Part shown: positions 7,158 to 14,695 of the stretch, piece after piece
Layout: each line of letters opens with the position of its first letter
Position numbering within the stretch: position 1 is the first letter of the stretch
Assembly: GCF_002341865.1 (NCBI RefSeq)
Contig: NZ_DDOV01000097.1
Span: 4,165 to 23,800, forward strand
Reading direction: 5' to 3'
Length of the DNA: 19,636 bases
Source: Clostridium sp. UBA2485
Lineage (GTDB): Bacteria > Bacillota > Clostridia > Clostridiales > Clostridiaceae
Position numbers and translations under genes: made by a program
The notes under the pieces: generated by a model
What the model was told of the DNA's origin: nothing
Seen by the model: only the letters and a program-made list of their open reading frames with translations
The model's database searches: none

Positions 7158-8456
7158 ATGAAACAACACGTTGAAATTATTGACGTATACGCAAGACAAA
7201 TATTAGACTCAAGAGCATTCCCAACTGTAGAGGTTGAAGTAACTCTAGAAGATGGAACAGTAGGAAGAGCTGCAGTGCCATCTGGAGCTTCAACAGGAAT
7301 ATATGAAGCTGTTGAATTAAGAGATGGAGATAAGTCAATATACAATGGAAAAGGTGTTCTAAAAGCTGTTGATAATGTAAATGACGTAATAGCTGAAGAA
7401 TTAATAGGAATGAATGTATTTGATCAAGTTGCAATAGATAAAGCTATGATTGAAATTGATGGAACAGAAAATAAAGGTAAATTAGGGGCTAATGCAATGC
7501 TTGGAGTATCTTTAGCATGTGCAAGAGCTGCTGCTGAATATTTAGGACTTGGAATTTATCAATATATTGGTGGAGTAAATGCAAAGGTTTTACCAGTACC
7601 AATGATGAATATATTAAATGGTGGAAGCCATGCTGATAATAATGTAGACTTACAAGAGTTTATGATAATGCCTGTAGGAGCTAAGTCTTTTAGTGAAGCA
7701 CTAAGAATGTGTTCAGAAGTTTATCATGAATTAAAAGCCATATTAAAAGCTAAAGGATTATCAACTGGTGTTGGTGATGAAGGTGGGTTCGCACCAGACT
7801 TAGCTTCAAATGAAGATGCTATAAAAGTTATCATGGAAGCTATAGAAAAAGTTGGATACAAAGCTGGCGAGGAGATATTTATAGCACTTGATCCTGCTTC
7901 ATCTGAGTTCTATGAAGATGGAAAATATAATTTAGTAGGAGAAGGTAGAGTTCTAACTCCAGAAGAAATGGCTAATTACTATGTTGAGCTTTGTGAAAAA
8001 TATCCTATAATCTCAATCGAAGATGGTATGGCAGAAGAAGATTGGGAAGGATGGAAGTATTTAACTGAAAAACTTGATAAAAAAGTTCAATTAGTAGGAG
8101 ACGATTTATTTGTTACAAATACTAAGAGATTAGAGATGGGAATTGAAAAAGAAGTTGCTAACTCAATTCTTATAAAATTAAACCAAATAGGTACATTAAC
8201 TGAAACAATAAATGCTATGGAAATGGCTTCTAGAGCTGGATACACTGCTGTTGTTTCTCATAGAAGTGGAGAAACTGAAGATACAACAATAGCTGATTTA
8301 GTTGTAGCAATGAATGCAGGACAAATTAAAACTGGTGCACCAGCTAGAAGTGAAAGAGTTGCTAAGTATAATCAATTGTTAAGAATTGAAGAAGAACTAG
8401 GTGACATGGCTGAATATAGAGGAATAAAAGCATTCTATAACATCAAAAGAAAATAA
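7158..8456 (+). CDS. eno: enolase (phosphopyruvate hydratase)
   Basis: Enolase dehydrates 2-phosphoglycerate to phosphoenolpyruvate with magnesium in the cytosol. In many bacteria it is also part of RNA-degrading complexes. From ATG 7158 it has 432 residues, the normal length. The mobile-loop segment PSGASTGIYEA begins at 41. The catalytic Glu208 is in GDEGGFAPD, metal ligand Asp245 in ALDPASSE, and another acidic pair in SIEDGMAEEDW. The catalytic Lys340 is in LIKLNQIG, followed by the signature SHRSGETEDTTIADL. The N-terminal SRAFPTVEVEV replaces the common SRGNPTVEVEV; I recall a similar change in other clostridia. It is the last gene of the glycolytic unit and is followed closely by a strong hairpin. 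Confidence 0.98.
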   Translation: MKQHVEIIDVYARQILDSRAFPTVEVEVTLEDGTVGRAAVPSGASTGIYEAVELRDGDKSIYNGKGVLKAVDNVNDVIAEELIGMNVFDQVAIDKAMIEIDGTENKGKLGANAMLGVSLACARAAAEYLGLGIYQYIGGVNAKVLPVPMMNILNGGSHADNNVDLQEFMIMPVGAKSFSEALRMCSEVYHELKAILKAKGLSTGVGDEGGFAPDLASNEDAIKVIMEAIEKVGYKAGEEIFIALDPASSEFYEDGKYNLVGEGRVLTPEEMANYYVELCEKYPIISIEDGMAEEDWEGWKYLTEKLDKKVQLVGDDLFVTNTKRLEMGIEKEVANSILIKLNQIGTLTETINAMEMASRAGYTAVVSHRSGETEDTTIADLVVAMNAGQIKTGAPARSERVAKYNQLLRIEEELGDMAEYRGIKAFYNIKRK

Positions 8457-8463
8457 TTTATTG

Positions 8464-8499
8464 TAGCACAGGAGATTTAACTCTCCTGTGCTAACTTTT
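8464..8499 (+). terminator. terminator after eno
   Basis: A perfect 11-bp GC-containing stem (AGCACAGGAGA at 8465-8475 with TCTCCTGTGCT at 8482-8492) has a 6-base loop. The T tract after it is short (TTTT at 8496-8499). It starts 7 bases after the eno stop. Confidence 0.85.
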
Positions 8500-8544
8500 A
8501 TGGAATTTTATAGTTAAATTTTTATATACAATAATGACTTTACA

Positions 8545-8573
8545 TTGTAAATTATAAATTAATATGTTAAAAT
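8545..8573 (+). promoter_or_regulatory. putative secG promoter
   Basis: TTGTAA at 8545-8550 and TAAAAT at 8568-8573 are spaced by 17 bases, between the eno terminator and the secG ribosome site. Each box has mismatches to consensus, so this is moderate evidence. Confidence 0.55.
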
Positions 8574-8595
8574 AGGTACATTAATGGTTAGGTAC

Positions 8596-8603
8596 AGGAG
8601 GGG
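8596..8603 (+). promoter_or_regulatory. ribosome binding site fixing the GTG start of secG
   Basis: AGGAGGGG ends 7 bases before GTG 8611. It lies downstream of the in-frame ATG at 8584, so the GTG is the likely start. Confidence 0.8.
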
Positions 8604-8610
8604 TGTACAA

Positions 8611-8841
8611 GTGAAAAATACACTTTTAACAATTCAAATAATTTCTGCAATTGTAGTAATAGTGTCTATATTATTACAACCAAGTAAAGGAAATGGAATA
8701 CAAGGATTAGTATCAGGATCTTCAGATACATTTTATTCTAAAAACAAAACTAAAACTAAGGAATCTTTTCTAATGAAACTTACTATAGTTTCCTCAGTAA
8801 TATTTATTATTTCTATAACATTAATAAATATGAATTTATAA
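8611..8841 (+). CDS. secG: preprotein translocase subunit SecG
   Basis: SecG is the small auxiliary subunit of the SecYEG membrane channel for protein export. From the GTG start it has 76 residues, the usual size. Two hydrophobic membrane segments are seen, at about 5-22 (TIQIISAIVVIVSILLQ) and 53-73 (MKLTIVSSVIFIISITLIN). They are joined by a glycine- and serine-rich loop with the family-typical QPSKGNGIQGLVSG and a lysine-rich FYSKNKTKTKES stretch. It follows eno, as is common in clostridia, but has its own likely promoter and terminator, so it is probably expressed alone. In many clostridia rnr and smpB come next; here they do not. Confidence 0.93.
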   Translation: MKNTLLTIQIISAIVVIVSILLQPSKGNGIQGLVSGSSDTFYSKNKTKTKESFLMKLTIVSSVIFIISITLINMNL

Positions 8842-8876
8842 AAGCTAAAGTAGCGCAGGCTGCTTTAGCTTTTTTT
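8840..8876 (+). terminator. terminator after secG
   Basis: A perfect 11-bp stem (AAAAGCTAAAG at 8840-8850 with CTTTAGCTTTT at 8863-8873) is followed by T to 8876. An inner AGC-GCAG-GCT hairpin extends it. The left arm begins inside the secG stop codon. Confidence 0.92.
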
Positions 8877-9146
8877 AACTGTTATAACTTTTTAAATAGA
8901 TAAATTTAGAAGATTAAACATAAAGTGTTTAACTTTTATAAGATATTATTGAATAAGATTAAATTGTATATGAATTTTATTCAATTCACTTAGTGATTAG
9001 TTAAAATATTCCCTTTCCTTTGTTATAAATATTCCTTAAAATTTCTAATAATTATAATGAAAATAAAATATAATTTAACTTATTTGTAAAAATAATAATT
9101 AATTAACATTTATAAACTAAAATGTATTTTCCTTTATAAATTCATA
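8877..9146. other. AT-rich intergenic region with several inverted repeats, no gene seen
   Basis: No open frame with a ribosome site is visible. Three perfect inverted repeats stand out: TTAAACA/TGTTTAA (8914-8920/8926-8932), ATTGAATAA/TTATTCAAT (8948-8956/8977-8985), and ATTTATAAA/TTTATAAAT (9109-9117/9133-9141). In DNA this AT-rich some of these may be chance. I cannot assign a function. Confidence 0.5.
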
Positions 9147-9176
9147 TTTACATGTTAAATCATTAAAGTATATAAT
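9147..9176 (+). promoter_or_regulatory. promoter for yerC
   Basis: TTTACA at 9147-9152 and a perfect TATAAT at 9171-9176 are spaced by 18 bases. The ATG of the next gene is at 9220, giving a leader of about 37 bases. Confidence 0.68.
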
Positions 9177-9219
9177 TAAGATATGGTAAAGAATAGGTTT
9201 GTAACAAGGGGGAGAACTC

Positions 9220-9528
9220 ATGGGGGAGTATAAATCAAAGCTAGAAAGCAAGGAAATGGACTTCTTATTTGAGGGAATAGCAAGTTTAAAAACTAAGGAG
9301 GAATTTTATAGATTTTTTGAAGACATATGTACAGTTTATGAGATAAAAGCAATTGAGCAAAGATTACAAGTTGCAAGAATGCTTATGGAAAAAAGAACAT
9401 ATCTTGATATTGCTAGTAGTACTGGAGCAAGTACTGCGACTATTAGTAGGGTAAATAGAGCTTTAAATTATGGCAGTGATGGATATAAAATTATTTTTGA
9501 AAGAGTAAAGTGGATAGAGGATAAATAG
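9220..9528 (+). CDS. yerC: YerC/YecD family TrpR-related DNA-binding protein
   Basis: This is a 102-residue, TrpR-like all-helical regulator. The family takes its name from B. subtilis YerC, whose effector is not known to me; it is not a confirmed tryptophan repressor. The central segment EIKAIEQRLQVARMLMEKRTYLDIASSTGASTATISRVNRALNYGSDGY (about residues 45-93) is the diagnostic part. Its helix-turn-helix is at roughly 64-84, and GASTATISRV matches the recognition helix of the family. The ribosome site AAGGGGGAG at 9206-9214 lies 5 bases before ATG. It has its own promoter and terminator and stands just upstream of pcrA and ligA, the same neighbourhood as in B. subtilis. Confidence 0.9.
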   Translation: MGEYKSKLESKEMDFLFEGIASLKTKEEFYRFFEDICTVYEIKAIEQRLQVARMLMEKRTYLDIASSTGASTATISRVNRALNYGSDGYKIIFERVKWIEDK

Positions 9529-9544
9529 TTAATTATAGAGTAAG

Positions 9545-9577
9545 AAATCGTGGCATTAAGTCACGATTTTGTTTTTT
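9545..9577 (+). terminator. terminator after yerC
   Basis: An 8-bp perfect stem (AAATCGTG at 9545-9552 with CACGATTT at 9562-9569) extended by a G-T pair is followed by TTTTGTTTTTT to 9577. It starts 17 bases after the yerC stop. Confidence 0.88.
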
Positions 9578-9580
9578 AGG

Positions 9581-9608
9581 TTTATTACAAATGTATCTGT
9601 GTTATAAT
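9581..9608 (+). promoter_or_regulatory. extended -10 promoter for pcrA
   Basis: A perfect TATAAT at 9603-9608 is preceded by TG at 9600-9601, giving an extended -10. A weak -35 (TTTATT, 9581-9586) sits 16 bases upstream. It lies between the yerC terminator and the pcrA start. Confidence 0.65.
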
Positions 9609-9655
9609 AATAAGATAGTATGTTCGTAACCTATATTTAGTTTAGGAGTGATTTA

Positions 9656-11911
9656 ATGGACTTAAAACAATTATTAAACAAAGAACAATATGAAGCAGCA
9701 GTATGTGTTGATGGACCATTACTAATATTAGCAGGTGCGGGTTCAGGAAAAACTAGAGTTTTAACTTATAGAATAGCCCACATGATAGAGGATTTACATA
9801 TATATCCTTCTCAAATTCTTGCTATAACTTTTACTAATAAAGCAGCAGGAGAAATGAAGGAAAGAGTTATGACTTTAGTAGGAGAAAAAGCAGAAAACAT
9901 GTGGATTTCTACTTTTCACTCTAGTTGCGTAAGAATACTTAGAAGAGAAATTGATAAATTAGGCTATAATAAAAACTTTACTATATATGATAGCTATGAT
10001 GCTAAGACTTTAGTTAAACAATGTATGAAAGAACTAAGTATAAATGAAAAAGACATAACTGATGGAGAAATTTTAGGTAACATTTCTTCAGCTAAAAATG
10101 ATTTAGTTTCAGCGGAAAAGTTTAAAAAAGAAAATGAAAGCGATTTTAGAAAGAATAAAATAGCAGATGTTTATCTTTTATATCAAAAGAAACTTAAGGC
10201 TAGTAACTCATTAGATTTTGATGATCTAATATTTAAGACTGTAGAAATTTTAAGAAACTATCCTGATGTAAAAGAATTTTATCAAAAGAAGTTTAAATAT
10301 ATAATGGTTGATGAATATCAAGATACAAATAGAGCACAATATGAACTTGTGAAGCTTTTAGTAAATGAAATGGAGAATATCTGCGTTGTTGGAGATGATG
10401 ATCAATGTATTTACCAATGGCGAGGTGCGGATATCAGAAATATCTTAGACTTTGAAAAGGACTATCCTAATACAAAGATTATTAAGTTAGAACAAAACTA
10501 TCGTTCTAAGGGCAATATTTTAAATGCAGCTAATATGGTTATTAAAAATAATGCTCAAAGAAAAGAAAAAGTACTAAGAACAGATAGTGAATTAGGAGAA
10601 AAGCTTAAAGTTTATAGAGCTTTTAGCGACATAGATGAAGGAAATTTTGTTGCAAGTGAAATTAAAAGGCTTATGAAAGAGGAAAATAAAGATTTTAAAG
10701 ATTTTGCTATACTTTATAGAATGAACTCTCAATCGCGTATTTTAGAGGAAGCCTTTAGGAAACAAGATATTCCATATAAAATTGTAGGAGGATTGAAGTT
10801 CTACGATAGAAAAGAAATTAAAGACATAATGGCATATTTAAAGCTTATAAATAATCCATTAGATGATATAAGCTTAAGAAGAATTATAAATGAACCTAAA
10901 AGAAGTATAGGGGATACCACTGTGGGTAAAATTCAGGAGGTAGCAAGTGAGCAGGAAGACTGTCTTTATAATACTCTTTTAGATGCAGATATGATACCTA
11001 ATTTAACTGCAAGAGCGGTAACATCTATAAATAAATTCACCAGTCTTATTAATAGCTTTATAGCAAGAGCCGATGACATGCCTATTTCAGAGCTTATTAT
11101 GACAATTTTAGATGAAAGTGGTTATATGGCTGTGCTTAAAAATTCTAATACTACAGAGGATGAAAGTAGGATTGAAAACTTAAAAGAATTAGTTTCCGAT
11201 GCAGTAGAATTTGAGAAAATCAGTGAGGATAAGTCACTAGCAGCATTTTTAGAAAAAGTTACTCTTGTTTCAGACATAGATAATTTAGAAGAAAAAGAAG
11301 AAACTACTGTAATGATGACTGTGCATAGTGCAAAAGGACTTGAATTCCCTGTTGTATTTTTAGTTGGGATGGAAAATGGAATTTTTCCAGGTATGAGTTC
11401 CTTAAATAGTTTTCATGAAATGGAAGAGTCAAGAAGACTTTGTTATGTTGCTATAACTCGTGCTAAAGAGAATTTATATATATCTTCTGCAGAAACTCGT
11501 ATGGTTTTTGGAAGAACAGTAAATTATCCTGTATCAGATTTTGTATCGGAAATTCCTCAAAGTCTTAAAGAGGTAGTAGGTGGAGAAAAAGCAAGAGGAG
11601 TAAATACATTTAAAAGTAAAGCTAGGGCTTCTTCAGCAGTAAATCCACATTCTTTAAGGGGAATGGAAATGCAGAGAATTACAAATTCTATAACAAAATC
11701 AGCAGCTTTTATTATAAATGGAGATGAAGATAGTAAAACTATAGATGCAACTGAAGCTACTCCAGGAAGAAAAGTTAAGCACACTAAATTTGGTGTGGGA
11801 ACAATAATTTCTGTTTCAGGAACTGGAGAAGATATGCTCTTAACTATTGCTTTTGACCAGATGGGAATTAAAAAGTTAATGCTGACTAAATCACCAATGG
11901 AATTTCTTTAA
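9656..11911 (+). CDS. pcrA: ATP-dependent DNA helicase PcrA/UvrD
   Basis: This superfamily 1A helicase unwinds DNA 3' to 5' in nucleotide excision repair and replication and clears recombinase filaments, as known for PcrA. The 751 residues match the family. The Q motif is LNKEQYEAA with Gln11. Walker A AGAGSGKT is at 26-33, motif Ia at ITFTNKAAGEMKER, and motif II VDEYQDTN at 218-225. Motif III GDDDQCIYQWRGA is at 246-258 and motif IV includes EQNYRS. Motif V VHSAKGLEFPVV is at 556-567 and motif VI YVAITRAKE at 597-605. The C-terminal Tudor-like domain (about 705-751, GRKVKHTKFGVGTI), which in PcrA contacts RNA polymerase, is intact. The ribosome site TAGGAG precedes ATG. Repeat element C follows the stop directly. 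Confidence 0.97.
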   Translation: MDLKQLLNKEQYEAAVCVDGPLLILAGAGSGKTRVLTYRIAHMIEDLHIYPSQILAITFTNKAAGEMKERVMTLVGEKAENMWISTFHSSCVRILRREIDKLGYNKNFTIYDSYDAKTLVKQCMKELSINEKDITDGEILGNISSAKNDLVSAEKFKKENESDFRKNKIADVYLLYQKKLKASNSLDFDDLIFKTVEILRNYPDVKEFYQKKFKYIMVDEYQDTNRAQYELVKLLVNEMENICVVGDDDQCIYQWRGADIRNILDFEKDYPNTKIIKLEQNYRSKGNILNAANMVIKNNAQRKEKVLRTDSELGEKLKVYRAFSDIDEGNFVASEIKRLMKEENKDFKDFAILYRMNSQSRILEEAFRKQDIPYKIVGGLKFYDRKEIKDIMAYLKLINNPLDDISLRRIINEPKRSIGDTTVGKIQEVASEQEDCLYNTLLDADMIPNLTARAVTSINKFTSLINSFIARADDMPISELIMTILDESGYMAVLKNSNTTEDESRIENLKELVSDAVEFEKISEDKSLAAFLEKVTLVSDIDNLEEKEETTVMMTVHSAKGLEFPVVFLVGMENGIFPGMSSLNSFHEMEESRRLCYVAITRAKENLYISSAETRMVFGRTVNYPVSDFVSEIPQSLKEVVGGEKARGVNTFKSKARASSAVNPHSLRGMEMQRITNSITKSAAFIINGDEDSKTIDATEATPGRKVKHTKFGVGTIISVSGTGEDMLLTIAFDQMGIKKLMLTKSPMEFL

Positions 11912-12064
11912 GGTATCTGAAATAAAATAACTAGTCAAAGGTGGAATGAATATTTTTTTCATAGAGGTTGATAAAATTCATTAATAGTGATTTTATCATT
12001 AGATTTTGTGGAGAAAATATAATCTAATAGCACACCATATTGACTAGTTATTTTTAAGATGACT
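11912..12064 (+). repeat. inverted-repeat intergenic element, copy C (divergent core)
   Basis: A perfect 15-bp terminal inverted repeat (AAAATAACTAGTCAA at 11924-11938, mirrored at 12040-12054) has the same arm sequence as copy A. ATCT and AGAT pair further out. The core differs from A and B and holds three hairpins: ATGAA/TTCAT (11946-11950/11958-11962), a perfect 9-bp TGATAAAAT/ATTTTATCA (11969-11977/11990-11998), and a 7-bp TTAGATT/AATCTAA (11999-12005/12021-12027). This predicts a cloverleaf-like fold. It occupies nearly all the space between pcrA and ligA and has no T-tailed terminator. Confidence 0.8.
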
Positions 12065-12084
12065 AACATTCGAAAGGAAGTTTT

Positions 12085-14085
12085 ATGATGAATAATAGAG
12101 ATAGAATGATTTCATTAATTGAAGAGCTTAATAAGCATGCATATGAATATTATGTTTTAGATAAACCTTCAATTTCAGATAAAGAGTATGATAAATTATA
12201 TGATGAATTAGTTGCTTTAGAAAAGGAATTAGGAGAAATACTACCACACTCTCCAACTCAAAGAGTTGGAGATATAATATTGCCTGAATTTAAAAAGTAT
12301 GTTCATAAAGGAAGGTTATGGAGCTTAGACAAGGCTCAAAATTTGCAGGGAATTATAGATTTTCATAATAGAAACTTAAAAGCAATAAGAGAATATAACA
12401 ATAATCATGAAGATAAATTACCTAATCCTAGTTATATAGTAACTAAAAAATTTGATGGACTTTCTATAAATCTAACCTATAATGAGGATGGGGTATTGAG
12501 CACTGCAGCTTCCAGAGGCACTGGAGAAATAGGAGAGGATATCACTGCACAGGTTAAGACTATAAAATCTGTACCGCTTAAGATTAATAGTAATAGTGTG
12601 ATTGAAGTACGTGGAGAGGCCATAATGACAAAGGAAGCCTTTGAAAGTTATAATGCTACTGCAGAAGTACCACTTAAAAATCTGAGAAATGGTGCAGCAG
12701 GGGCCTTAAGAAACTTAAATGTAAGGGAAACAGCAAAGAGAAATTTATCTGCTTTTTTTTATGATATACCATACAATGAAGGAAATGCTTTTAAAACTTA
12801 TGAAGAAATGATAAATTTTATTATAGAAAAAGGTCTTCCAGTAGATTCCTATTTTAAAGTATGTACTACTATTGAGGAATTGGAAAGTGAAATATCTTAT
12901 ATAGAAAGCGTACGTAATGAATTAAATTATGATATAGATGGAGCAGTTATCGCAATAAATGATATGAAGACTCGTGAGCTTTTAGGATATACAGTAAAGT
13001 TTCCTAAATGGGCAATTGCTTATAAGTTTGAAGCAGAAGAGGCAACTTCTAAAATATTATCTATAGAATGGAATGTTGGAAGAAGTGGAAGAGTTACACC
13101 TACAGCCATATTAGAACCTATAGAATTAGGTGGTGTTACAGTAAAGAGAGCCACGCTTAATAATATGGATGATATTAATAGGAAGGGTGTTAAGTTAGGC
13201 TGCGATGTTTTTGTACGTCGTTCAAATGATGTTATTCCTGAAATTATGGGCGTAGTAGAAAGTACTATAGAAAATTCTTCTGAAATAGAACCACCTAAAG
13301 TTTGTCCAAGTTGTGGAACTGAGTTAATTCAAAATGGAGTTCACTATTTTTGTGAAAATACACTATCATGTAAACCTCAAATGGTAAAAAGCATAGTTCA
13401 TTATGCTAGTAGAGAAGCAATGAATATAGAAGGGTTCAGTGAAAAAACTGCAGAGGCATTATTTGAGAAGCTGAATATAAAATCTATTCCAGATTTATAT
13501 AAAATTAAAAAAGAAGAACTTTTACACTTAGAAAAATTTGGAGAAAAAAAATCTCAAAATTTAATTAATGCATTAGAAAAAAGCAAGAACTGTGAATTAG
13601 CTTCATTTATATATGCTTTAGGCATTCCAAATGTAGGAAAGAAAACTGCAAAAGATTTGGCTAATGAGTATAAAACAATGGAGAATTTAATGAATTCTTC
13701 TTTTGAATCTTTAATTAGTATTTCGGAAATTGGAGAAATTGTAGCTAAAAGCATTATAGATTTCTTTAATTTAGAGCAAGTTGTAGAAAATATTCAACAG
13801 TTATTCCAATTAGGGATAAAACCTTATTTTGAGGAGATAGAGATAAAAGAAAATCCTTTTGCAGGTAAAACTATGGTAGTTACAGGAACTTTGGAAAATT
13901 ATTCGAGAAATGAAATTAAAGAAAAATTAGAATCTTTAGGAGTAAAAATATCTAGTAGTGTAAGCAAAAAAACTGATTACGTTCTAGTAGGTAAAGAACC
14001 AGGTTCTAAATATACTAAGGCATTAGAATTAGAAATTAAAGTATTGAATGAAGAAGAATTTAGGAAAATGATAGATGGATTATAG
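12085..14085 (+). CDS. ligA: NAD-dependent DNA ligase LigA
   Basis: LigA seals nicks in DNA using NAD+ and is the essential ligase of replication and repair in bacteria. The 666 residues are the normal length. Domain order is complete. The Ia domain is in the first 70 residues (HAYEYYVLDKPSISDKEYD). The adenylation domain has the KFDG motif with the AMP-accepting Lys122. An OB fold follows from about 320. The four-cysteine zinc finger has Cys407, Cys410, Cys423 and Cys429, then helix-hairpin-helix repeats at about 440-580. The C-terminal BRCT domain (about 590-666) includes MVVTGTLENYSR. The ribosome site AAAGGAAG is 4 bases before ATG 12085 and 7 before ATG 12088, so either Met may be used. 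It lies downstream of pcrA with repeat element C between. Confidence 0.97.
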   Translation: MMNNRDRMISLIEELNKHAYEYYVLDKPSISDKEYDKLYDELVALEKELGEILPHSPTQRVGDIILPEFKKYVHKGRLWSLDKAQNLQGIIDFHNRNLKAIREYNNNHEDKLPNPSYIVTKKFDGLSINLTYNEDGVLSTAASRGTGEIGEDITAQVKTIKSVPLKINSNSVIEVRGEAIMTKEAFESYNATAEVPLKNLRNGAAGALRNLNVRETAKRNLSAFFYDIPYNEGNAFKTYEEMINFIIEKGLPVDSYFKVCTTIEELESEISYIESVRNELNYDIDGAVIAINDMKTRELLGYTVKFPKWAIAYKFEAEEATSKILSIEWNVGRSGRVTPTAILEPIELGGVTVKRATLNNMDDINRKGVKLGCDVFVRRSNDVIPEIMGVVESTIENSSEIEPPKVCPSCGTELIQNGVHYFCENTLSCKPQMVKSIVHYASREAMNIEGFSEKTAEALFEKLNIKSIPDLYKIKKEELLHLEKFGEKKSQNLINALEKSKNCELASFIYALGIPNVGKKTAKDLANEYKTMENLMNSSFESLISISEIGEIVAKSIIDFFNLEQVVENIQQLFQLGIKPYFEEIEIKENPFAGKTMVVTGTLENYSRNEIKEKLESLGVKISSSVSKKTDYVLVGKEPGSKYTKALELEIKVLNEEEFRKMIDGL

Positions 14086-14149
14086 CATATAAGTTTAGTC
14101 AAAACTTTATTATGAACTTTTATGTTTTAATTTAATAAAAACTTATATG
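14086..14149 (+). repeat. 64-bp segment bounded by a perfect 11-bp inverted repeat
   Basis: CATATAAGTTT (14086-14096) is mirrored exactly by AAACTTATATG (14139-14149), with a 42-base AT-rich interior. It begins at the first base after the ligA stop. It is not T-tailed like a terminator, and a separate strong terminator follows at 14184. The function is unknown; chance is possible but less likely for 11 perfect pairs. Confidence 0.5.
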
Positions 14150-14183
14150 TAAAGCAGTAAAAATAAATGAAGAAATAAAGATA

Positions 14184-14222
14184 AATAAAGCGTTAATCAA
14201 AGGATTAACGCTTTATTTTGTA
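14184..14222. terminator. bidirectional terminator between ligA and the 91-residue protein gene
   Basis: A perfect 15-bp stem (14184-14198 with 14203-14217, AATAAAGCGTTAATC and its complement) has a 4-base loop AAAG. T-rich flanks occur on both strands, as TATTTTG on plus and TTATCTTTATTTC on minus. It sits between two convergent genes and probably serves both. Confidence 0.88.
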
Positions 14223-14498
14223 TTATATGCTCTCTTTAGATATATTCTCACATAAATCTTTTTTCTCCGAGATTTCATCTTCTGAAGTTTCATCCCCTTG
14301 GTTATAATTAACAACCACATCATTATTTTCAATAGCTTTTGTTAATCTATAAATATTATGAGAAAGTTTTTCTAAAAGATAATTTCTATATCTTGTTTGA
14401 TGGAAAAATTGATTAAAAATTACAAAGCTCCATATTCCTAAAAATATAAAAGTGAAAAGAGCAATTATTCCCAAAATTTTAAGTAATAATGTTAACAT
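14223..14498 (-). CDS. small single-span membrane protein, unknown function
   Basis: I do not recognise this 91-residue protein. A strong hydrophobic segment lies at about 4-28 (LLLKILGIIALFTFIFLGIWSFVIF) with no cleavage site, so it is probably an N-terminal membrane anchor. It is followed by a basic, helical stretch (HQTRYRNYLLEKLSHNIYRLTKAIENN, 33-59) and an acidic tail rich in Glu, Asp and Ser (69-91). The start is well supported: on the minus strand GGAGGT lies 6 bases before ATG. An extended -10 (TGATATAAT) lies 73 bases upstream. The gene is convergent with ligA across a shared terminator and divergent from the binding-protein gene. The good ribosome site and promoter argue that it is real. 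Confidence 0.7.
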   Translation of the reverse strand: MLTLLLKILGIIALFTFIFLGIWSFVIFNQFFHQTRYRNYLLEKLSHNIYRLTKAIENNDVVVNYNQGDETSEDEISEKKDLCENISKESI

Positions 14499-14570
14499 TA
14501 TCTTACCTCCAGTAAACTAACCATTTATATAAACATGATTTTATACAGATCATAATTTTTATTATTTAGT

Positions 14571-14579
14571 ATTATATCA
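14571..14579 (-). promoter_or_regulatory. extended -10 promoter for the 91-residue protein gene
   Basis: On the minus strand TGATATAAT carries the TG of an extended -10 and a perfect TATAAT (14571-14576). No good -35 is seen. A separate plus-strand TATAAT at 14643-14648, also without a clear -35, may serve the divergent gene at 14696. Confidence 0.5.
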
Positions 14580-14695
14580 TATATTTACCCTATTTAGTAT
14601 TTTTATGTTATAAATTTTTATTATATGAATTGAATTAATATATATAATTTGTAAATAATTAATAAATGAAATATGGTATTGAGGAATGATATTTA

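Noticed and set aside
7177..7434. Leu-rich minus-strand frame opposite eno
   Set aside because: It is a shadow of the enolase codons, with a repetitive Leu/Gln/His composition and no start signals.
8584..8610. Upstream ATG start for secG
   Set aside because: The strong ribosome site AGGAGGGG lies downstream of this ATG and fits the GTG at 8611, which also gives the usual SecG length.
9220..9528. True tryptophan repressor TrpR
   Set aside because: The sequence fits the YerC/YecD group better, and there are no tryptophan genes nearby.
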